NCBI RefSeq assembly: GCF_921292975.1
Contig: NZ_CAKLCM010000003.1
Coordinates: 558,001 to 622,000, forward strand
Direction of reading: 5' to 3'
From: Vibrio hippocampi
GTDB taxonomy: Bacteria > Pseudomonadota > Gammaproteobacteria > Enterobacterales > Vibrionaceae
DNA: 64,000 nt
Part shown: positions 59,535 through 64,000 of the stretch, piece after piece
How positions within the stretch are numbered: position 1 is the first letter of the stretch
Layout: each line of letters opens with the position of its first letter
Notes under the pieces: model-generated
What the model was told of the DNA's origin: nothing
The model's input: only the letters and a program-made list of their open reading frames with translations
The model's database searches: none
Made by a program: the position numbers and the translations under genes

Positions 59535-61331
59535 TTATTGAGGCGTATTGCCTTTGATTAACGACACCATGATTTCTCCTGCTTTGGGTTGTAGCGTCGC
59601 GACGTCTGTCACTAGATGGATACAGTTTTTGGCATCGACAACAAACAGGGGCGTCCAGTTGGCGTGCTTGTATTGGGCTTGATAGTCCTCAAAGGTAAAC
59701 GCCTCGCTGATTTTGGTGTGCTTTATTTCGGCATTTTGACTGATAAGGCTGGCGAGCTTTTTATAACTGACACTGCCATCGAGAAATAAACGGTAGTCAT
59801 GTTCCGCGTTGTAGCGGTGTTTGTCTAACTGATTGGAATCGGTTTTCTCTTGCAGGCTATAGACTTTGCGCTCGCCAAAGTCATTGGCAAACTGGAGGCT
59901 GGCGACCGAGTTAAAATGCTGATCAGGCGTGAGAGCCAAGACTTGACCGATGCCAATCATATCCAAATATTCATCGGCATGGCTTGAGGTGGGATTGCCG
60001 TAGTAGGCATCAAAACCCATCATGCGGGCTTTTTTAACGTAATCCCAGTTAGAGTCGGACATCAACACCCGGCAATCGTAGCCTTGTATTGCTTTGCCAA
60101 TCACTCTTGCCACCTCATTAGAACCGACGATCAGAAATCCTCTTGGCGCAGGTTCTGCCACACCCAATTTAGCCGCAATCGGTCGAGCGGTCGCGCTTTG
60201 TAGAATCACCGTCCCGATGATGACCATAAAGATAAGTGGAACCAAAAGATTGGCTTGTTCGACCTCCAGAATCGACAGCTTAATCGCAAATAGTGATGAT
60301 ACAGCCGCAGCGACAATACCTCGTGGCGCGACCCATGAGAGAAACACCTTTTCTTTGATATCGAGATTACTTTTCAGTGTCGCAATAAAGATCGACACAG
60401 GGCGTGACACCAACTGAATAACCGCAAATAGCACCAGTGCTCCCCAACCCAGTTGTTCAAAGTCGGATAGCTCAACGCGAGCCGCCAATAGAATAAACAA
60501 TCCCGAAATAAACAGGATGGTGAGGTGCTCTTTAAAGTGCAAAATGGGGTCAATATTGACGCCTTTAGCATTGGCTAGCCAAACCCCCATCACGGTGACG
60601 GTGAGTAGCCCCGATTCGTGTTCAATGTAGTTAGAGAGGGAAAACACCGCCAGCAAGATAGTGAGTACCGCGAAAGGTTGCAGATACTCAGGCAACCAGT
60701 GGCGTTTGATAATATTGGCGACTAAAACACCGGCTGCTATCCCTAAGCTAAAGCCGACGACAACAACGATAGACAGCACCATCAGGCTATGTAGCTCACT
60801 TTGGGAGATCAAAAATTCGTAAACCATCACCACAAAGAGTGCGCCTAATGGGTCGATCAATATGCCTTCCCAGCGCAAAATGTTGGCGAGTTTTGCTTTG
60901 GGGCGAACGGTTCGGAGTAGCGGGACAATCACCGTCGGTCCCGTCACTACGGTTAGGCTGCCAAATAAAAATGCCATGGTCCATTGCAGTCCCATCAAAT
61001 AATGCGCAGCACAAGAGGTGATCACCCAAGAGACAATCGCACCGATGCTGATAATGCTCCACACACTGCTGCTGATGCCGCGTATCTGTTTAAAGTTGAG
61101 GGTCAAACTGCCCTCAAACAAGATCACGGCAACGGCTAATGAGACAAAAGGGAAAAACAGCTCACCCAATGTTTGCGATGGGGAGAAGAGTCCCAATACC
61201 GGTCCAACAAGTAACCCGCACAACAAAAGAAACAGAATAGCGGGGAGTTTCAAATGCCATGCAATCCATTGGCAGGTTAAACCGAGCAGTCCAACTGCCG
61301 CGAGTGACAATGCCACCATTTCAGAACTCAT
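59535..61331 (-). CDS. CPA1-type Na+/H+ antiporter with TrkA-N domain
   Basis: A 598-residue inner-membrane exchanger. The N-terminal 400 residues hold about twelve helices with the antiporter motifs LFEGSLTLNF, GPTVIVPLLR, RWEGILIDPLGA (the conserved Asp pair region) and VAPRGIVAAAVSSLFA. A cytosolic Rossmann TrkA-N/RCK-like domain follows (about 400-590; GFLIVGSNEVARVIGKAIQGY), which may gate the exchanger by nucleotide. It exports Na+ or K+ against H+ for pH and salt homeostasis. The family is also called NhaP/CvrA-like. The gene is alone on the minus strand, ended by a T-rich stretch. Confidence 0.92.
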   Translation of the reverse strand: MSSEMVALSLAAVGLLGLTCQWIAWHLKLPAILFLLLCGLLVGPVLGLFSPSQTLGELFFPFVSLAVAVILFEGSLTLNFKQIRGISSSVWSIISIGAIVSWVITSCAAHYLMGLQWTMAFLFGSLTVVTGPTVIVPLLRTVRPKAKLANILRWEGILIDPLGALFVVMVYEFLISQSELHSLMVLSIVVVVGFSLGIAAGVLVANIIKRHWLPEYLQPFAVLTILLAVFSLSNYIEHESGLLTVTVMGVWLANAKGVNIDPILHFKEHLTILFISGLFILLAARVELSDFEQLGWGALVLFAVIQLVSRPVSIFIATLKSNLDIKEKVFLSWVAPRGIVAAAVSSLFAIKLSILEVEQANLLVPLIFMVIIGTVILQSATARPIAAKLGVAEPAPRGFLIVGSNEVARVIGKAIQGYDCRVLMSDSNWDYVKKARMMGFDAYYGNPTSSHADEYLDMIGIGQVLALTPDQHFNSVASLQFANDFGERKVYSLQEKTDSNQLDKHRYNAEHDYRLFLDGSVSYKKLASLISQNAEIKHTKISEAFTFEDYQAQYKHANWTPLFVVDAKNCIHLVTDVATLQPKAGEIMVSLIKGNTPQ

Positions 61332-61507
61332 TCTCTATCCTTGTGATTTTTTGGGTTGCGTAAAAAATTGCCGTTATTAGAGCTTTAGATAACAGAGCTG
61401 ACTTTTGCAACTAACATTGCTCGCTAATGGAATGAATTTTATTGTCTTTGAGCCACGGTTTAGCGTTACACTGCCTCTATCTTTTCGTGACAAAAGAGCG
61501 ACTCAAT

Positions 61508-62551
61508 ATGCTGCAACCCATAAAAACCGCCATTGTTGGCTATGGCTTTTCGGCTAAAACCTTTCATATTCCCTTTATTCATCATTTGCCAGAGTTTGCA
61601 TTGACGGCGATTAGTAGCAGCCAAGCGCAACAGGTCAGCCAAGATTGGCCAGCGGTCACTTGCTACGCCAATGCAGAACGGTTATTTGAACAGTCGGATT
61701 GTGAATTGGTGATCATTACCGCCCCCAATGATGTGCATTATTCCTTGGTGAAAGCCGCGCTGCTAAACAATAAGCATGTGATTGTTGAAAAACCGTTTGT
61801 TACCGATAGTCGCCAAGGCGAGGAGCTGATTGAATTGGCACAGCAGCAAGGTTTGGTACTGAGTGTGTATCATAATCGCCGTTGGGATGGCGATTTTCTT
61901 ACCGTGAAAAAGCTGATCGAACAAGGGCGTTTAGGCAATATCAAACAGTATGAATCCCACTTTGATCGCTTTCGTCCACAAGTGCGTCAGCGCTGGCGTG
62001 AACAAGCCGAAGTCGGGGGCGGGATTCTTTTCGACTTAGCACCACATTTGCTTGATCAAAGTTTGCAGCTTTTCGGGCTTCCAGAGGCTCTGACCGCACA
62101 ATGTAAAATCATGCGCGAGGGTTCCAATAATCACGACTATTTTCATCTTGTGCTGCATTACCCCGACAAGCAGGTTCTGCTGCACGCCGATCTATTTTCA
62201 GCCGGACCAAATAGACGTTTTACCATTAAAGGTGACCAAGGCAGCTACGAAAAACTGGGGCTCGATCCGCAAGAGTCTCGTCTGATTCAAGGTGTCGCTC
62301 CAATTGCCGAAGATTGGGCGGATGAAGTGCCAGCCAACTACGGGACCTTATATACCGGCGAGCAGCAACAAACCATTGCCACTGAGCGAGGAGGCTATCA
62401 AGCCTATTTTCGTTCCGTTGCCGAGGCGATACGTCGCCAAGTGCCCGCGAGCGTCACCGCAGAGCAGGCATTATGGAATATCCGTTTGATTGAATTAGCG
62501 CTAGAAAGCAGCCAGCGGCAACAGACGATATTGGTTAACGATATCGGTTAA
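61508..62551 (+). CDS. Gfo/Idh/MocA-family oxidoreductase
   Basis: A 347-residue NAD(P)-dependent dehydrogenase. The N-terminal Rossmann motif is TAIVGYGFSAKTFHIPFI (G-x-G-x-x-A). The active-site Lys is in VEKPF (about 95), and the catalytic domain runs from about 125 to 320 (SVYHNRRWDGDFLTVKKLI, LFDLAPHLLDQSLQLFG). It resembles the YdgJ/YceM group of sugar or polyol dehydrogenases; the substrate is unknown. The start at 61508 is chosen because the family N-terminus begins there; an earlier frame start at 61442 would add a non-homologous 22 residues. The last codons and stop lie inside a 13-bp tandem repeat, so the C-terminal tail has probably been altered by repeat expansion. Confidence 0.9.
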   Translation: MLQPIKTAIVGYGFSAKTFHIPFIHHLPEFALTAISSSQAQQVSQDWPAVTCYANAERLFEQSDCELVIITAPNDVHYSLVKAALLNNKHVIVEKPFVTDSRQGEELIELAQQQGLVLSVYHNRRWDGDFLTVKKLIEQGRLGNIKQYESHFDRFRPQVRQRWREQAEVGGGILFDLAPHLLDQSLQLFGLPEALTAQCKIMREGSNNHDYFHLVLHYPDKQVLLHADLFSAGPNRRFTIKGDQGSYEKLGLDPQESRLIQGVAPIAEDWADEVPANYGTLYTGEQQQTIATERGGYQAYFRSVAEAIRRQVPASVTAEQALWNIRLIELALESSQRQQTILVNDIG

Positions 62552-62612
62552 CGATATTGGTTAACGATATTGGTTAACGATATTGGTTAACGATATCGGT
62601 TAATGATATTGA
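62525..62612. repeat. 13-bp tandem repeat across the gene end
   Basis: About seven copies of TTAACGATATTGG (some with C in place of the last T) run from 62525 to 62612. They cover the last codons of the oxidoreductase, its stop codon and the following 60 bases. Each unit contains the palindrome GTTAAC when joined. Because 13 is not a multiple of three, changes in copy number would change the frame and the stop. Confidence 0.9.
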
Positions 62613-62844
62613 TTAGCGACAACTGCATAACGATCCATGGTTAAAGCCAGATAGCTAACGACAATCATTAACATCGATTGAACTGTGGTGTTGAATTTTA
62701 ATAACCCGCTGTTAAATTGACGACAGTTATGTTTACTTTTACTGGATATTTCTGGGCTTAGGGCGTTAATTTTTTTCAAAATGTTTTAGAATACAAACCA
62801 GCGTGGTACTATTGTTATGTTATATCATTACATTGCGTACTGCC

Positions 62845-63612
62845 GTGAACGTCCAGCCTATATTATCTGTTGATCATCTTACTGTTGCCGATAGCCAACG
62901 TGTTCTGTTTCAAGATATCTCCTTCGAACTGTATCAAGGGGAGATTGTTGCCATTATGGGACCTTCCGGTATTGGTAAATCAATGCTGTCCAAGGCTATT
63001 GCTGGATTTTTACCTCAAGATATTGCGGTAACAGGCTCGATTATCTTTAACAACGATTCCGTTGCCGATAAGCCGATTTTACAGCGTTCAGCATCACAAC
63101 GTCCTGCGGTCATTTTTCAAGATGCGTTGCAGGCATTGAATCCGTTAGCCCGTATTGAACAACAATTAGCCTTAGCGGTCACATCGGGTCAATCTCGACT
63201 AAACCAAGCCAATAAAAGCCATGTGACTCAGTTGCTGTCGCAACTTGGCTTTTCTGACCCATCAGCCATCTTGCCTCTTTACCCTAGTCAACTGTCAGGG
63301 GGACAAAGGCAGCGCATCTGTATCGCGATGGCGCTGTTAGGACAGGCTAACTTGTTGATTGCGGATGAACCCACCAGTGCGTTAGATCCGGTGACCGAAA
63401 CCGAGATCCTATCCTTATTCAATCACAACGTTAAATCGCAGCATAAAAGTGGTTTGCTGATTACCCATGATCTGCATGCGGCGATGGCGTGTGACAAATT
63501 GGTGGTGATTGCTGATGGCAGCGTGGTGGCGTACGGCACACCCGAACACGCGATTACCCAAGGGCAGCACCCTTATTGTCAGCAGTTAGCCGAGCTTTTG
63601 GCTTCGGTGTAA
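62845..63612 (+). CDS. ABC transporter ATPase (NikD/DppD type)
   Basis: A 255-residue ATPase with Walker A GPSGIGKSM (about 37-45), Q-loop VIFQDALQALNP, signature LSGGQRQRICIAMAL, Walker B LLIADEPTSALD and switch His LITHDLHA. It is shorter than OppD/DppD (about 320) because it lacks most of the oligo_HPY extension, in keeping with NikD or SapD-like members. A GTG at 62845 starts the homologous part; an in-frame GTG at 62803 would add 14 residues. No ribosome site is strong. The next ATPase starts 17 bases after the stop, so the two form a pair. No permease gene precedes them. Confidence 0.88.
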   Translation: MNVQPILSVDHLTVADSQRVLFQDISFELYQGEIVAIMGPSGIGKSMLSKAIAGFLPQDIAVTGSIIFNNDSVADKPILQRSASQRPAVIFQDALQALNPLARIEQQLALAVTSGQSRLNQANKSHVTQLLSQLGFSDPSAILPLYPSQLSGGQRQRICIAMALLGQANLLIADEPTSALDPVTETEILSLFNHNVKSQHKSGLLITHDLHAAMACDKLVVIADGSVVAYGTPEHAITQGQHPYCQQLAELLASV

Positions 63613-63629
63613 ATAAAGGCTTAACAGAC

Positions 63630-64000
63630 GTGACCAACACAGTGACTCAAGTTCATAGACAGACTTCGCAAACGCACAGCTCGGCGCAAATTGCGTTTAA
63701 TGACGTCAGCGTTCATTACTACACCAAGCCTCGCTGGATGGGTGGTCAGCCCTTTAAGGCGTTGCAGCAACTCAGTCTGACCTTGAATACGCAAAGCTTA
63801 GCGATTGTCGGACCATCAGGGGCGGGAAAATCAACCTTGATTGAGTTGCTATTTGGTTTGAGGCAACCCACGTCGGGACAGATTACCATCTGTGGTTACA
63901 ACGTCGCCGAATTAACCAATACACAGCGCGTCGCGCTTTGTCAGCATATTCAATTAATCCCGCAAGAGCCTCACGCAAGCTTAAACCCATACTATACCGT
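63630..64000 (+). CDS. ABC transporter ATPase (NikE/DppF type), cut by window end
   Basis: The frame opens at a GTG at 63630 and runs past the end of the window with 123 codons visible. It has a typical start region (AQIAFNDVSVHYYTKPRWMG), Walker A GPSGAGKST (about 66-74), and Q-loop region LIPQEPHASLNP. The 18-residue N-terminal Ser/Thr/Gln-rich extension before the first strand is unusual and might mean a later start. It pairs with the ATPase just upstream. The substrate (peptide, nickel or sugar) cannot be determined without the permeases and binding protein that probably follow. Confidence 0.88.
   Translation, partial: MTNTVTQVHRQTSQTHSSAQIAFNDVSVHYYTKPRWMGGQPFKALQQLSLTLNTQSLAIVGPSGAGKSTLIELLFGLRQPTSGQITICGYNVAELTNTQRVALCQHIQLIPQEPHASLNPYYT

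Noticed and set aside
1..64000. CRISPR arrays, complete insertion sequences, rRNA operons
   Set aside because: Looked for regularly spaced direct repeats, transposase motifs and rRNA-like stretches on both strands; none was found. The tandem repeats at 59416 and 62525 have no spacers.

Overview
The window reads as a chromosomal segment of a marine Vibrio or close relative. The grounds are the mtlA/mtlD/mtlR set, PL7 alginate lyases, a LamB-type sugar porin, a BCCT osmolyte carrier, a GlyGly-CTERM (rhombosortase-target) lipoprotein, and intergenic repeats and an attC-like site of Vibrio type. Assignment below genus is not possible from the sequence alone. No rRNA gene, complete tRNA, CRISPR array or intact insertion sequence was seen.

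Layout. 1-2.9 kb: the tail of a DUF2809-like membrane protein, a broken PhzF fragment, a 32-residue ORF, a yybP-ykoY (manganese) riboswitch with a TerC/Alx membrane protein, and a DUF1127 small protein. 3.1-11.6 kb: a secreted PL7 alginate lyase (minus), pepT with a small MscS channel gene, and an RND efflux adaptor/pump pair.

11.7-36.3 kb: the main system, a beta-glucan (probably laminarin-type) utilisation locus. A GH16 endo-glucanase lipoprotein and a GH3 exo-glucosidase lipoprotein cut the polymer. A LamB-like porin passes oligosaccharides through the outer membrane. A five-gene peptide/opine-type ABC importer and a GPH symporter bring them into the cytoplasm. Two very large GH94/GH149-like phosphorylases would release glucose 1-phosphate. 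Two closely related LacI-family repressors flank or sit inside the locus. At least six near-perfect GAAAGCGCTTTC-type palindromes lie in front of its transcription units, so the locus reads as one LacI-controlled regulon. A pyrroline-5-carboxylate-reductase-like gene ends it.

36.3-47.7 kb: a patchwork accessory region of lower GC content. It holds two GNAT acetyltransferases, an unrecognised protein, a methyltransferase followed by an attC-like hairpin, a DUF2007 zinc-ribbon protein, a LysR-centred DoxX/DUF2798/AhpD-like cluster, a short tyrosine recombinase, HopJ plus a decayed second HopJ tail, a rhombotarget lipoprotein, a TPR protein, and a tyrosine phosphatase strongly resembling the catalytic domain of Yersinia YopH. 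Four copies of a 24-29 bp motif and a 134 bp direct repeat mark junctions between these modules.

47.8-64 kb: a BCCT carrier (minus), a mannitol PTS paralogue that lacks its IIB domain and is coupled to mtlR, then canonical mtlA and mtlD behind four CRP-like sites. These are followed by a Cache-HAMP-GGDEF diguanylate cyclase, a small unknown protein, a second PL7 alginate lyase, a CPA-type Na+/H+ antiporter with a TrkA-N domain, a Gfo/Idh/MocA oxidoreductase ending in a 13-bp tandem repeat, and the first two ATPases of an oligopeptide/nickel-type ABC system, the second cut by the window end.
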